A stretch of DNA of 64,000 nt from Bin55 sp009840545 (GCA_965208815.1 OZ242357.1:558001-622000); one strand, 5' to 3'; counted from the stretch's first letter, positions 1 through 8,272 are shown. Notes: generated by a model from the sequence alone, not told the origin. Translations and numbers: made by a program.

Positions 1-266
1 TCCATTCGACGTTGAAGAAGGAGGAGGTGTACTGGCGCATGTACGACGGACCCAACCATGCCCGGCAGTGTCTCGAGGAGTTCCGCGATCGCTACAACCG
101 GGTGCGGCCGCACTGGGCGCTCCGGCCCTCCGAGAAGGAGGATCCACTGACGCCCGCCGACGTCTACGAGGACGGCCTGGCGGTCGTCATACCGAAGTGG
201 CAGAAATGGGCGAGGGCGGCGAAGAAAAAACTGGAGGAGGCAGCTATGGAACGGAAGGCCGCGTAG
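1..266 (+). CDS. IS3-type transposase (OrfB/integrase), 3' end only
   Basis: The reading frame is open from the window edge to a TGA at 264-266, so the gene begins upstream. The visible part is the C-terminal end of an rve/DDE integrase core: HSTLKKEEVYWR, then a segment of the type FRDRYNRVRPHWAL, where the N-x-x-R-P-H-x-A-L block follows the last catalytic Glu of IS3 transposases. A basic Lys/Ala-rich tail follows (AAKKKLEEA). It is GC-richer than the next gene, as expected of a mobile element. Terminal repeat and target duplication cannot be defined because the left end is outside the window. Whether the element is intact cannot be judged. Confidence 0.75.
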   Translation, partial: HSTLKKEEVYWRMYDGPNHARQCLEEFRDRYNRVRPHWALRPSEKEDPLTPADVYEDGLAVVIPKWQKWARAAKKKLEEAAMERKAA

Positions 267-325
267 CCATGAACCACGAAATTTCTCTACACCGAAAAAT
301 TCCCGCTAATTTTGATAGCAAGACA

Positions 326-367
326 TTAGTCTAAAATCCCCTATAGTTTAGTCTAAAATCCCTATAC
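326..367. repeat. tandem direct repeat upstream of the PIN-toxin operon
   Basis: The sequence TTAGTCTAAAATCCC followed by CTATA or TATA occurs twice, at 326-345 and 348-367, nearly back to back. The second copy ends in TATACT, which could be a -10 element about 25 bases before the first ATG of the operon at 392. Repeats in this position are typical of operators bound by an autoregulating antitoxin; that role is inference. They could also be the outer edge of the IS. Confidence 0.5.
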
Positions 368-391
368 TTTATGAAATAGTAACATTGATTG

Positions 392-1333
392 ATGACTAAC
401 AGTCGAGTATTTTGGGCAAAGGCAAGCCGTCTCTTAGCCGACCTTGATTTGTTTGAGCTAGAACGGAACAGAGTTTTGGATGCTTACCCGTTACTAAATT
501 CACAAGGATTGGGGCAAGCGCACCATCGCCGACGGATCAGCGCAAAAGAAGGCCTGTCAGAAGCAGCAAATTGGGATATTGAGAAATTTCCCCAAGACCT
601 ACAACTAGCACGAGATGAACTGCGCAAAGGCGGAAAGTTCGAACATGGTATTCGCAATACACTCAGGTACTTTGTTGACGGGCGGATTCCTCTGAGCTAT
701 AGACTGAGAGGTTGTGCCTGGGCAAAGCGCTTCAACGGACCCGCGCCAAAACGAGAGTCGAGCTACACTCTCAGTCGAAGTGTCGATCAATTCCTGCAAG
801 CTAACGAACAGTCAAGTCAAGGGGATGACGAGGGCAACTCCTCTACGACTTGGACCTCAAATGGTGCTTTCATTTGCGCGAGCTTGATGGTCGATCTACG
901 CATTTGGCGCTATGCGAACTCAATCTATCCAGATCTACGCCTTGGCAAACCTTGGGCTGTTGCAGGCCTGCAACCGGAAGAATATGGACATCCACAAGAT
1001 ATCGATATGGCAAAGTTTTGGAGATGGGCAATTCAACAAGACTATTCGAATCCTGATGTTGCAAACTTCATAGAAACAGCCGTGGATCATCTCTATGGAG
1101 GCGCGAACCTACAACGCATGTTGGAGTTCGTCAGTCAAGGAAGCGCCACCATCCGGGAGACTTTTGTAGAGTTGAGCACTTCGTTCGGATCGGAAGACCA
1201 GAGTTTTGGCTACTCCGATGTCGGCCGGATGCGACACCGAATCGGTTTTCTTGTGGGAAAGATTTCAGTGCCCGACGACTTTGACGAGATGGGTTCTGAG
1301 GAGATTGCAAAAAATTTCGGAATGAGCGAATGA
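392..1333 (+). CDS. unknown 313-residue protein with Phd-type antitoxin-like C-terminal tail
   Basis: I do not recognise residues 1 to about 275. They contain Trp-rich stretches (RLGKPWAVAGLQPEEYG, AKFWRWAIQQD) suggesting a folded domain. The last ~33 residues (HRIGFLVGKISVPDDFD, then MGSEEIAKNFG) match the toxin-neutralising tail usually seen at the end of ~80-residue Phd/YefM-like antitoxins paired with PIN toxins of the Sll0205/VapC type. The stop overlaps the start of the PIN toxin gene (ATGA, 1330-1333), the usual antitoxin-toxin arrangement. A TTG at 389 adjoins the ATG at 392; I chose the ATG. It is likely the antitoxin of the pair but is about four times the usual length and shows no Phd N-terminal DNA-binding domain that I can see. 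It could be an in-frame fusion, or an HTH-less antitoxin with an added domain. Confidence 0.7.
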   Translation: MTNSRVFWAKASRLLADLDLFELERNRVLDAYPLLNSQGLGQAHHRRRISAKEGLSEAANWDIEKFPQDLQLARDELRKGGKFEHGIRNTLRYFVDGRIPLSYRLRGCAWAKRFNGPAPKRESSYTLSRSVDQFLQANEQSSQGDDEGNSSTTWTSNGAFICASLMVDLRIWRYANSIYPDLRLGKPWAVAGLQPEEYGHPQDIDMAKFWRWAIQQDYSNPDVANFIETAVDHLYGGANLQRMLEFVSQGSATIRETFVELSTSFGSEDQSFGYSDVGRMRHRIGFLVGKISVPDDFDEMGSEEIAKNFGMSE

Positions 1334-1716
1334 AGCTATTGCTCGACACGCATTTGCTGTTATGGGCTGCAGGTGTTCCAGAACGATTGTCGCCCGATGC
1401 AATGCGACTATTAAGTGATTCCGCGAACAAATTGCACTTTAGTGCTGCAAGTATTTGGGAGGTCGTTGTTAAAAACACCGTCGGGCGAAATGACTTTCGA
1501 GTAGCTCCAAGTCAGTTGCGAGACAGCCTTGTTCAAAATGCCTATACGGAAGTTCCAATTCATTCCAGCCATGCTATCGCTGTCAATCAACTGCCAGATA
1601 TACATCGCGACCCGTTCGATCGAATTCTGGTTGCACAAGCGATGGCGGAAAAAGCAATCCTTGTCACAACCGATAGCAAGGTTGCCCAATACCCAGGTCC
1701 TATTCGATTGGTATAA
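1330..1716 (+). CDS. PIN-domain toxin (VapC-like RNase)
   Basis: This 128-residue protein is a typical type II toxin of the PIN fold, a Mg-dependent RNase that cleaves structured RNA when free of its antitoxin. It starts MKLLLDTHLLLW and has all four acidic positions of the PIN active site: Asp6, Glu44 (SIWEVVVK), Asp97 (DPFDRILVAQA) and Asp115 (LVTTD). Length and motif spacing are full, so it looks intact. Its ATG lies inside the end of the upstream gene (ATGA), implying translational coupling. It converges on purM with a 37-base gap. The subfamily resembles Sll0205/YP-type PIN toxins rather than classical VapC of vapBC; the partner is the unusual upstream protein. Confidence 0.9.
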   Translation: MKLLLDTHLLLWAAGVPERLSPDAMRLLSDSANKLHFSAASIWEVVVKNTVGRNDFRVAPSQLRDSLVQNAYTEVPIHSSHAIAVNQLPDIHRDPFDRILVAQAMAEKAILVTTDSKVAQYPGPIRLV

Positions 1717-1753
1717 GCGACAGCATGTTACGCTACCAATATGTGATTGGACC

Positions 1754-2791
1754 TTATCCGAACCTAAATCCTTTGCCGTCTAACACAACGCTATTCGCAT
1801 TTGGCTTAGCGTCGTTATCGACGACTTTTCCGATTTCAAACGGTTGTTCGCCTGCGTCTTGAAGGCGTTGCATTACGGTCGAACAATCCTCTTCGCGTGT
1901 GGCGACGATGAATCCAATCCCACAGTTAAACGTACGTAGCATTTCGTATTCGTCCAGCTTGCCAGCTTTCTGAATCCAATCAAAACTCTCGTGGCGCGGC
2001 CACGAATCCAACGTGAGTTGGATGCCCAGCTTGCCATTCAGCATTCGAGGAGGATTCTCGATAAGTCCGCCTCCAGTGATATGGGCCAATCCGGAAGTTA
2101 GGTCGAAAATCGGAAGTACCGACTTTACGTAAATGCGAGTTGGCGAGAAGAGCTCGCTCCAAACGGTGGCACTAGGTTGATCTTGCGAATCCACCTGATC
2201 CAGGAGCTTTCGGATCAGCGAAAAACCGTTGGAGTGGGGCCCGTCGCTGGCGAGTCCGATCACTACATCGTCTAATGCAATCTCGCGCCTGTTTTCAACG
2301 CGGTCGCGTTCAACGACGCCAACACAGAAACCAGCTAGATCGTATTTGCCAGGCGCATACATTCCCGGCATTTCAGCAGTTTCGCCGCCAGGCAAAGCAC
2401 ATCCGGCTAGGAGACAACCATCGGAGATACCCTTGACAACGCGCTCGGCCGTTGAGACATCCAGTTTCCCAGTCGCGAAGTAGTCAAGGAAGAGCAGGGG
2501 TTCGGCACCATGGACCAAGATGTCGTTGACGCACATTGCGACCAAGTCCTGCCCGATTGTGTCGTGTCGATCATGGGCGATGGCCAGTTCCACCTTTGTG
2601 CCGGCACCGTCGGTACCGCATACTAGGATGGGATCTTTGTAGTTGTTTGGCAGCGAGGAGAGTGCTGCAAATCCGCCTAATTCGGTGAGAATCTCGGGGC
2701 GAAGAGTGCGTTCGACAGACGGTCGAATACGACGTACTAGTTCATTGCCCGCATCAATATCGACTCCAGAATCTCGGTAGGTGACACTCAT
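1754..2791 (-). CDS. purM: phosphoribosylformylglycinamidine cyclo-ligase
   Basis: PurM (AIR synthase) closes the imidazole ring of formylglycinamidine ribotide with ATP in de novo purine synthesis, in the cytoplasm. The sequence opens SVTYRDSGVDIDAGNELV, the family N-terminus, and has the ATP/Mg region VCGTDGAGTKVELA and the later GLASDGPHSNGFSLIRKLL and HITGGGLIENPPRML blocks. At 345 residues it is normal length. I start at the ATG at 2791 rather than the TTG three codons upstream because the family begins there. The gene is divergent from the DUF2066 operon; purM next to DUF2066-pgsA-hda is a common gammaproteobacterial order. purN, often downstream, is absent here, its place being taken by the PIN-toxin pair. 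Confidence 0.97.
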   Translation of the reverse strand: MSVTYRDSGVDIDAGNELVRRIRPSVERTLRPEILTELGGFAALSSLPNNYKDPILVCGTDGAGTKVELAIAHDRHDTIGQDLVAMCVNDILVHGAEPLLFLDYFATGKLDVSTAERVVKGISDGCLLAGCALPGGETAEMPGMYAPGKYDLAGFCVGVVERDRVENRREIALDDVVIGLASDGPHSNGFSLIRKLLDQVDSQDQPSATVWSELFSPTRIYVKSVLPIFDLTSGLAHITGGGLIENPPRMLNGKLGIQLTLDSWPRHESFDWIQKAGKLDEYEMLRTFNCGIGFIVATREEDCSTVMQRLQDAGEQPFEIGKVVDNDAKPNANSVVLDGKGFRFG

Positions 2792-2925
2792 GCTCAGCAA
2801 CTAACGTCAACCGGTGCCATTCTAACCAATGGCTTATAAAGACATGAATGAACTTGGAACGTTTCCAGTGGGCTTTTGGAGCCAATTAGGGCGTGCATGT
2901 TCTCCTAAGTTTCTATCATTGATTC

Positions 2926-3030
2926 ATGAGTAAGACCGAGCTTGGATCGTCCGTTGTCGCGACTGTCGAACCAGCATTGCTTATGCCACTAATGAAGGCT
3001 TATGCTGACTCATTGGAATTGCGCGAATGA
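2926..3030 (+). CDS. 34-residue small ORF coupled to the DUF2066 gene
   Basis: An ATG at 2926 opens a 34-codon frame (MSKTELGSSVVATVEP, ending ADSLELRE) whose TGA overlaps the ATG of the DUF2066 gene as ATGA at 3027-3030. The DUF2066 start has no clear Shine-Dalgarno of its own, so translation through this ORF may drive it. No family is recognised and no membrane segment or signal is present. It may be a leader peptide or chance; the exact stop/start overlap is the main support. Confidence 0.4.
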   Translation: MSKTELGSSVVATVEPALLMPLMKAYADSLELRE

Positions 3031-4112
3031 AGTTGCACGTTTCTCACGGCACTCTTCGGTCCCGAACATCCAAGTTTTTCGTACTGCTGATCGTATTTTT
3101 TGGTGCACATCCTCTGGTTGCCGAGACTCTGGAATGGTTGTATGACGTCGAAGTCGAGGTTCCTACCCGTTCTCCAGAGATTGCTGAAAATGCGATTGAA
3201 AAGGCGTTGAAGATATGCCTGATGCGTGTTTCGGGATTGGCGGAGATCGAAGAATCCGATGTGATTCGGAGAGCGCTTGCCGAGCCGTCCGCTTTCCTAA
3301 TGCAATATCGTTTCGAGACAGTTACTGATCCAACCGGAGTTGAAAAGGATGTGCTTGAAGCAAATTTCGACAAAAAGCTCATCCAGGAACTTAGTCAAAG
3401 TGCACGCTTACCAATATGGCCAGCCGATCGACCGTCGATTTTGATTTGGATGTCAATTCGCTCGGGATCAAGTTCCACCATGCTTCGCACGGGTACCGCC
3501 GAAGGCGTTCGCATCGCTCAGAGAGCCAGGGATCGCGGAATTGAACTAGTACTGCCCCTCATGGATTTGAAGGATCGTCAGCTGCTTAACGCTTCATCAA
3601 TCGATGGAAAATTCTGGCTTGATGTTCGTGAAGCTTCAAACAGGTATTCCGCAGACTTGACTCTTGCTGTTTCAATTCACGAAAACGTCTTTGGAAACTC
3701 TCGGATCTATATCACTGTATGGTTTCAGGAACAATCGGAGTCCTCAATAATTGACGACGTTGAGAGAAGAACCGCAGGGACCGTGGCGCTCGATCACGCA
3801 GTACAGTTCTTGACCGACAGATTCTCGATTGATCGCGCTACTCAACACATGTTGACGTTGCAGGTAAGCAATGTTGACACCATTCGCTCTTATGCAGAAT
3901 TGCTTCGGTACTTGGAACATCAAGAGTTCATCGATCGTCTCGAAATTGCTTCGTATCGCGACGGAGTGATCGAATTGGAAATATACACACCTTCAACAGC
4001 GAAAAGATTAGCGACACTAGTGGATCCTGAACTGCTGGTCGAAGACTCTCTTCAATCAGATAGGGAATCCTCGGCTGATGTGTTGCAATTTGCGTGGCAA
4101 GGCTTGAGATGA
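3027..4112 (+). CDS. DUF2066 family exported protein
   Basis: This 361-residue protein belongs to the DUF2066 family found between purM and hda in gammaproteobacteria; no biochemical role is established that I know of. The N-terminus has a basic stretch then a hydrophobic segment (FFVLLIVFFGAHPLVAETL) consistent with a cleaved signal peptide, so the protein is probably periplasmic. The start of the mature part (LYDVEVEVPTRSPEIAENAIEKAL then RVSGLAEI) is the characteristic family segment. The stop overlaps the next start as ATGA (4109-4112), and its own start overlaps the preceding small ORF, so it sits in a tightly coupled operon with the phosphatidyltransferase, hda and murG genes. Confidence 0.88.
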   Translation: MKLHVSHGTLRSRTSKFFVLLIVFFGAHPLVAETLEWLYDVEVEVPTRSPEIAENAIEKALKICLMRVSGLAEIEESDVIRRALAEPSAFLMQYRFETVTDPTGVEKDVLEANFDKKLIQELSQSARLPIWPADRPSILIWMSIRSGSSSTMLRTGTAEGVRIAQRARDRGIELVLPLMDLKDRQLLNASSIDGKFWLDVREASNRYSADLTLAVSIHENVFGNSRIYITVWFQEQSESSIIDDVERRTAGTVALDHAVQFLTDRFSIDRATQHMLTLQVSNVDTIRSYAELLRYLEHQEFIDRLEIASYRDGVIELEIYTPSTAKRLATLVDPELLVEDSLQSDRESSADVLQFAWQGLR

Positions 4113-4702
4113 TCTCGCAGCTGCCAAATTTGATTACGCTGCTTCGAATAGCTCTAACTATTCCTCTTGCCTACTGCATTCTCACGGATCAGTGGATTCT
4201 CGTATTGATTCTGCTCCTCGTCGCCGGTGTTTCGGACCTAGTGGATGGCGCCATAGCTCGCAGGTTTCAATGGGAATCGGGATTTGGAAGGGTGGCAGAT
4301 CCAATCGCCGACAAACTCACCTTCGGATTGGTAGTCATATTGCTGACTATCAAAGAGATGTATCCGCTCTGGCTCATGCTCATCGTCATTGGCAGGGATG
4401 TTGCGATCTTGATAGGAGCAGGTCTATATCGATTGCTATTCAAGAGTCTTGATGTCGATCCGACATTTGTTAGCAAGCTCAATACTGCTGTGCAGGTGTT
4501 GCTTCCCTTATTGATTATTTTGGGCACGCAGCAGTGGTACGTAAGCGAAATCGCCAACACGGTGGTAAGCCCGTATGGCTTTTGGGTAGCAGCCGCATTC
4601 GCTGTCGCTTCTGGAATCGACTATGCATTGTTGTGGGGCCGCAAATCGCATACAGAATGGCGCAAATCACGATCCGAGAGCACGACGGAGAACGTTGCTT
4701 GA
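4109..4702 (+). CDS. CDP-alcohol phosphatidyltransferase (PgsA-like)
   Basis: An integral membrane enzyme of the CDP-alcohol phosphotransferase family, which transfers a phosphatidyl group from CDP-diacylglycerol to an alcohol in phospholipid synthesis. The full signature D-G-x2-A-R-x8-G-x3-D-x3-D is present starting at DGAIARRFQW and ending RVADPIAD. The rest is several hydrophobic helices (YCILTDQWILVLILLLVAGV; LLPLLIILG). I start at the ATG at 4109 (ATGA overlap with the upstream stop, 197 residues), not at the upstream GTG at 4094. Whether it makes phosphatidylglycerophosphate cannot be told from the motif; a second, canonical pgsA may exist elsewhere. This gene is a usual neighbour of hda. 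Confidence 0.9.
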   Translation: MISQLPNLITLLRIALTIPLAYCILTDQWILVLILLLVAGVSDLVDGAIARRFQWESGFGRVADPIADKLTFGLVVILLTIKEMYPLWLMLIVIGRDVAILIGAGLYRLLFKSLDVDPTFVSKLNTAVQVLLPLLIILGTQQWYVSEIANTVVSPYGFWVAAAFAVASGIDYALLWGRKSHTEWRKSRSESTTENVA

Positions 4703-5340
4703 AGGAATCAACTCTACAACTCCGTCCGAAGGAGCAATTCACGCTCGCTCGATTTCGCGTTGGTTTGAACCAGCAAGTCATTGATCGCCTTTCTTCTTGT
4801 GAGAACCTGTGGCTGTTCGGTCCTCCGTCGATTGGCAAGACCCACTTGGCACATGCTTTAGTCCGTTCATCCGAAAACTCGATCCTTGTCGATGATCCAA
4901 GCTACAACCTCATTGGTCTTGAACAGTTTTCTCTCGTAGTGTTTGACGATATAGAACAATGGATCGGAGAACGAAGCGTCGAGGTTCAGCTCGTAGGTCT
5001 CTACGAGCAACTGGTTGTATCCAACAGCCGAATCGTTGTCACATCCCGAATCGGAGTCAACGAGACTGAATTCGCGCTCGCAGACCTTGAGTCTCGAATG
5101 CGGCTTTTCTCCCGGTATGAACTGCAACCTCTTCCAAGCGAAGAACGAATCGAACTCTTCTGTGACTTGGCTGCGGATCGAGGAATTGAAGTCTCTCGAG
5201 TGGTCATCGACTACTTGCAAACGCGTATTGGTCGTTCACAAGATGATCTCCTCCACGCCTTGGAAGTCCTTGATGATGAGTCCATCATCAAGCAGCGTCG
5301 AATAACAATTCCGTTCATCAAGCAAGCACTGCAACTTTGA
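4699..5340 (+). CDS. hda: DnaA regulatory inactivator Hda
   Basis: Hda is a DnaA-like AAA+ protein that, bound to the DNA-loaded beta clamp, stimulates ATP hydrolysis by DnaA and prevents re-initiation of replication. Walker A is LFGPPSIGKTHLAHAL, better conserved than in E. coli; Walker B is VVFDDIEQ; a sensor-like VVTSR follows, and the end RRITIPFIKQALQL matches the family C-terminus. Two starts are possible: ATG at 4657 (227 residues) or TTG at 4699 (213 residues). I prefer the TTG: it overlaps the upstream stop as TTGA, as the next gene also does, and it gives an N-terminus (KESTLQLRPKEQF) collinear with the clamp-binding N-terminus of known Hda. That clamp motif is degenerate here (LQLRP). 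Confidence 0.9.
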   Translation: MKESTLQLRPKEQFTLARFRVGLNQQVIDRLSSCENLWLFGPPSIGKTHLAHALVRSSENSILVDDPSYNLIGLEQFSLVVFDDIEQWIGERSVEVQLVGLYEQLVVSNSRIVVTSRIGVNETEFALADLESRMRLFSRYELQPLPSEERIELFCDLAADRGIEVSRVVIDYLQTRIGRSQDDLLHALEVLDDESIIKQRRITIPFIKQALQL

Positions 5341-6398
5341 AGACCATTCTCTTTACGGGTGGAGGGACTGCAGGTCATGTAATTCCCGCAAAGCCGATCA
5401 TGCAGGAGTTTCTGAATCGAGGTGATTCAGTCGTATTTGTCGGTTCGAACAGTGGACTTGAAGAAAGATTGGTTTCAGATCTCGAAATTCGGTTCGAGAG
5501 TATTGTTACCGGAAAATTGCGCCGCTATTTTTCTCTGCAGAACTTGATCGACATGTTTCGAGTTCCCATAGGAATACTTCAGTCGCTCTTTCTTGTGGCA
5601 AGAATTCGTCCAAACGTGGTGTTTTCGAAAGGCGGGTATGTTGCGTTTCCAGTTGTGTTTGCAAGCTGGCTGTTGCGCGTACCGGTAGTCGCTCACGAAT
5701 CGGACCTGACCCCGGGGCTGGCAACACGTCTGTGCGCTCCGTTTGTCAAGACACAGTGTTTGAACTTTGACAGTACGCGTACACGAGCATCACATTCACT
5801 AGTGACCGGTACTCCCATACGAGAAGACTTGCTGAACGGAGATGCACATCGAGGGAGAGAGTGGCTGGGTCTAGATTCTGAACACAAGCAGGTGATTGTT
5901 GTTGTCGGAGGCAGTCTCGGAGCCGAGGAAGTCAACGCAGTCATTAGGGATTGCGCAGACAAATTAGTAGAAAACTACACGGTAGTTCACGTTTGCGGGG
6001 CGGGGAACATAGACGATGGGCTATCTAGCGTCGATGGTTATCACCAGTTCGAATATATCGACGAGCAGTGGGGCGACGTTCTTGCGATAGCCGAAGTCGT
6101 AGTATCGCGATCTGGAGCGAATTCCTTGTTTGAAATACTAACTCTGCGCAAACCGAACATTCTGGTGCCGCTGCCTCTTGCGACCAGCCGAGGTGATCAA
6201 ATCGAAAACGCCGAGTATGCAGAAGAACGGGGATGGAGTTTGGTAATTCCTCAAGAAAAACTGAATCAGGAATCGTTGCTGACTGCACTGGAATTGCTCG
6301 GTTCCGATCTCGACTCGAGAAAGCAGAAGATGGAGGACTTTCCGATTAGGGACAGTCTCGCACTGATAGTTAATGAACTTGACCGCATAGCGAAATAA
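5337..6398 (+). CDS. murG: UDP-GlcNAc:undecaprenyl-PP-MurNAc-peptide GlcNAc transferase (MurG type)
   Basis: MurG is the membrane-associated GT-B enzyme that adds GlcNAc to lipid I to form lipid II. The protein (353 residues) starts KTILFTGGGTAGHVIPA, containing the GGT-x-GH loop, and has the nucleotide-binding half at VVVGGSLGAEEVNAV and VVSRSGANSLFEILTL. The N-domain segment GKLRRYFSLQNLIDMFRVP and SKGGYVAFPVVFAS with HESD (instead of the HEQN usual in E. coli-type MurG) resembles the streptococcal/Firmicutes type. It begins at TTG overlapping the hda stop (TTGA). It is away from the dcw cell-division cluster, so it may be a second MurG-like enzyme or a displaced sole copy. Confidence 0.88.
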   Translation: MKTILFTGGGTAGHVIPAKPIMQEFLNRGDSVVFVGSNSGLEERLVSDLEIRFESIVTGKLRRYFSLQNLIDMFRVPIGILQSLFLVARIRPNVVFSKGGYVAFPVVFASWLLRVPVVAHESDLTPGLATRLCAPFVKTQCLNFDSTRTRASHSLVTGTPIREDLLNGDAHRGREWLGLDSEHKQVIVVVGGSLGAEEVNAVIRDCADKLVENYTVVHVCGAGNIDDGLSSVDGYHQFEYIDEQWGDVLAIAEVVVSRSGANSLFEILTLRKPNILVPLPLATSRGDQIENAEYAEERGWSLVIPQEKLNQESLLTALELLGSDLDSRKQKMEDFPIRDSLALIVNELDRIAK

Positions 6399-6420
6399 TC
6401 AAGAACTCTTTATCGGAGCG

Positions 6421-7800
6421 TTAGGCGTGATCTGCCGCGATCGTCTGACGAGATGGTCGATTGGGTGAGAGTGCTTGATCTCTACCTGGTGAAGCGAGTC
6501 GTCCTCTTAGGGAATTTGGAAGGGCTTCTGTAATTACTACGTCTACCAGGGGTGCTATTTCTTCGGGTGCCTCAAAATTTACGACTCGATTGTTCTCGGT
6601 TCTGCCTTGCATGGCATTAGGAGTGCGCTGAGAAGGACCTGATACCAATACCCGCTGGGTACTTTCGACCATGTTTCTCGCGTGTGCGTCAGATTGGACA
6701 CGTAACTGTGCCTGAAGACGGTTCAGTCGTTCCTTCTTTGCTTCCATGGGCAACTCATCCACCATCGAAGCAGCAGGAGTGCCCGGTCTAGCACTGTAGA
6801 TGAAGCTGAAAGATAGGTCGTAGTTGAGATCATGAACCAGCGACATAGTCTGTTCAAAGTCATCGTCCGTCTCTCCGGGAAATCCGACGATGAAGTCTGA
6901 GGACAGGGCGATGTCTGGTCGATTTTCGCGCAATTTACGAATCTTCGACTTGTACTCCAATACAGTGTGTCCTCTCTTCATAGAAGCGAGAATTCGATCC
7001 GATCCCGATTGAACTGGCAGATGCACATGGCTCACTAATTGAGGTATGGATCGATAAGCATCTATCAACGTATCCGAAAACTCAACCGGATGGGAAGTCG
7101 TAAAGCGGATTCTCTCTACGCCATCAATTTTGGATGTGTAGTAGATGAGCTCAGCCAGGTCGGCGGTTCCGCCCTCAAACTCACCTCGATACGCATTGAC
7201 ATTTTGACCGAGAAAGTGGATTTCTCTCACTCCCTGCGAAACCAAAGCAACGACTTCTCTCATTACATCGGAGACGGGCCGACTGATTTCAGGTCCGCGC
7301 GTATAGGGCACAACACAAAACGTGCAGTACTTGCTGCATCCTTCCATAACAGACACGTACGCTGAAACGCCGCTTGCGTTCGGAGTTGGAAGTCGATCAA
7401 ATTTCTCGATTTCAGGAAACTGAATGTCTACGACAGCCCGGTTCTTGGTACGAGTCTCATCGATCATTTCAGGAAGCCGATGCAGTGTTTGTGGACCAAA
7501 AACCAAGTCGACGTACGGAGCACGCTGAATAATTTGCTCTCCCTCTTGAGATGCCACACATCCCCCTACACCAATCAAGAGATTTGAATTGCTCTTCTTG
7601 AGTAAACGGTATCGGCCTAGCTCATGAAAGACCTTTTCTTGAGCTTTTTCGCGAATGGAACAGGTGTTTAAGAGGATTAGGTCGGCTTTGTCTGGCGAAT
7701 CGACGACTTGGGCTTGGTGAGTCTCTTCAAGTAATTCAGTCATGCCTGATGAATCGTAAACGTTCATCTGGCAACCGTAGGTCTTGACAAAGAGTTTCAC
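6421..7800 (-). CDS. miaB: tRNA-2-methylthio-N6-dimethylallyladenosine synthase
   Basis: MiaB is a radical-SAM methylthiotransferase that converts i6A37 to ms2i6A37 in tRNAs reading UNN codons. Domains in order: the UPF0004 N-domain with the three cluster cysteines (Cys10 in TYGCQMN, one in LLNTCSIR, one in GVGGCVASQ), the radical-SAM CxxxCxxC at CSKYCTFCVVPYTRG, and a C-terminal TRAM domain (VLVSGPSQR to SLRGRL). Full length at 459 residues. It starts with GTG at 7800. It converges on the murG gene 22 bases away with no visible terminator. A decayed copy of its 5' end lies about 600 bases upstream. Confidence 0.97.
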   Translation of the reverse strand: MKLFVKTYGCQMNVYDSSGMTELLEETHQAQVVDSPDKADLILLNTCSIREKAQEKVFHELGRYRLLKKSNSNLLIGVGGCVASQEGEQIIQRAPYVDLVFGPQTLHRLPEMIDETRTKNRAVVDIQFPEIEKFDRLPTPNASGVSAYVSVMEGCSKYCTFCVVPYTRGPEISRPVSDVMREVVALVSQGVREIHFLGQNVNAYRGEFEGGTADLAELIYYTSKIDGVERIRFTTSHPVEFSDTLIDAYRSIPQLVSHVHLPVQSGSDRILASMKRGHTVLEYKSKIRKLRENRPDIALSSDFIVGFPGETDDDFEQTMSLVHDLNYDLSFSFIYSARPGTPAASMVDELPMEAKKERLNRLQAQLRVQSDAHARNMVESTQRVLVSGPSQRTPNAMQGRTENNRVVNFEAPEEIAPLVDVVITEALPNSLRGRLASPGRDQALSPNRPSRQTIAADHA

Positions 7801-8002
7801 GGGATGTGGTACATAGCTAGAAATCGAGATCGAGCCTTCCGCATTTGCTCAGCCTCTTGGCGGAATAGTATTTTAAGTCCATGTGTCGAGAGCCAATTGG
7901 CTTTATGGGGTGTCATTGAAGTACAAAGGAACCGACCCTAGGTAGTCATCCGTACCGTCATCGATCGTCTCATATAGGCGGCGGCAATCTTTCTACTTTG
8001 AT

Positions 8003-8260
8003 TTAGCCTTCTTTCTTCATTGCTTGCGCTAGATCATAGGCAGCTTGGAGCCGCAACCAGGTCTCTGCACCTCCGCCGAACGCTTTGTCAAGCCTGATTG
8101 CCATTTCTGGTGAAATTCCGGCATGACAATTCACGATGTCGGAGAGCTGCTTACGACTAACTCCAAGAAGTTTAGATGCTTCCGTAACATTTAACCTCAT
8201 TGGTTCGAGACAATCCTTCCTAACGGATAAGCCCGGATGAGGTGGGTTCTTCATAGCCAT
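8003..8260 (-). CDS. higA: HigA-type antitoxin
   Basis: An 85-residue XRE-family helix-turn-helix protein. The helix-turn-helix covers VTEASKLLGVSRKQLSDIVN, and the family tail AIRLDKAFGGGAETWLRLQ is present. HigA binds and neutralises the HigB RNase and represses its own operon. The opening NPPHPG is typical of HigA. A strong Shine-Dalgarno (AGGAGG) is eight bases before the ATG at 8260. HigA genes normally lie just downstream of higB; here the position upstream holds only a broken higB end, so this is an orphaned antitoxin, perhaps an anti-addiction gene or simply decaying. Confidence 0.88.
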   Translation of the reverse strand: MAMKNPPHPGLSVRKDCLEPMRLNVTEASKLLGVSRKQLSDIVNCHAGISPEMAIRLDKAFGGGAETWLRLQAAYDLAQAMKKEG

Positions 8261-8272
8261 TGTTGGTGCCTC

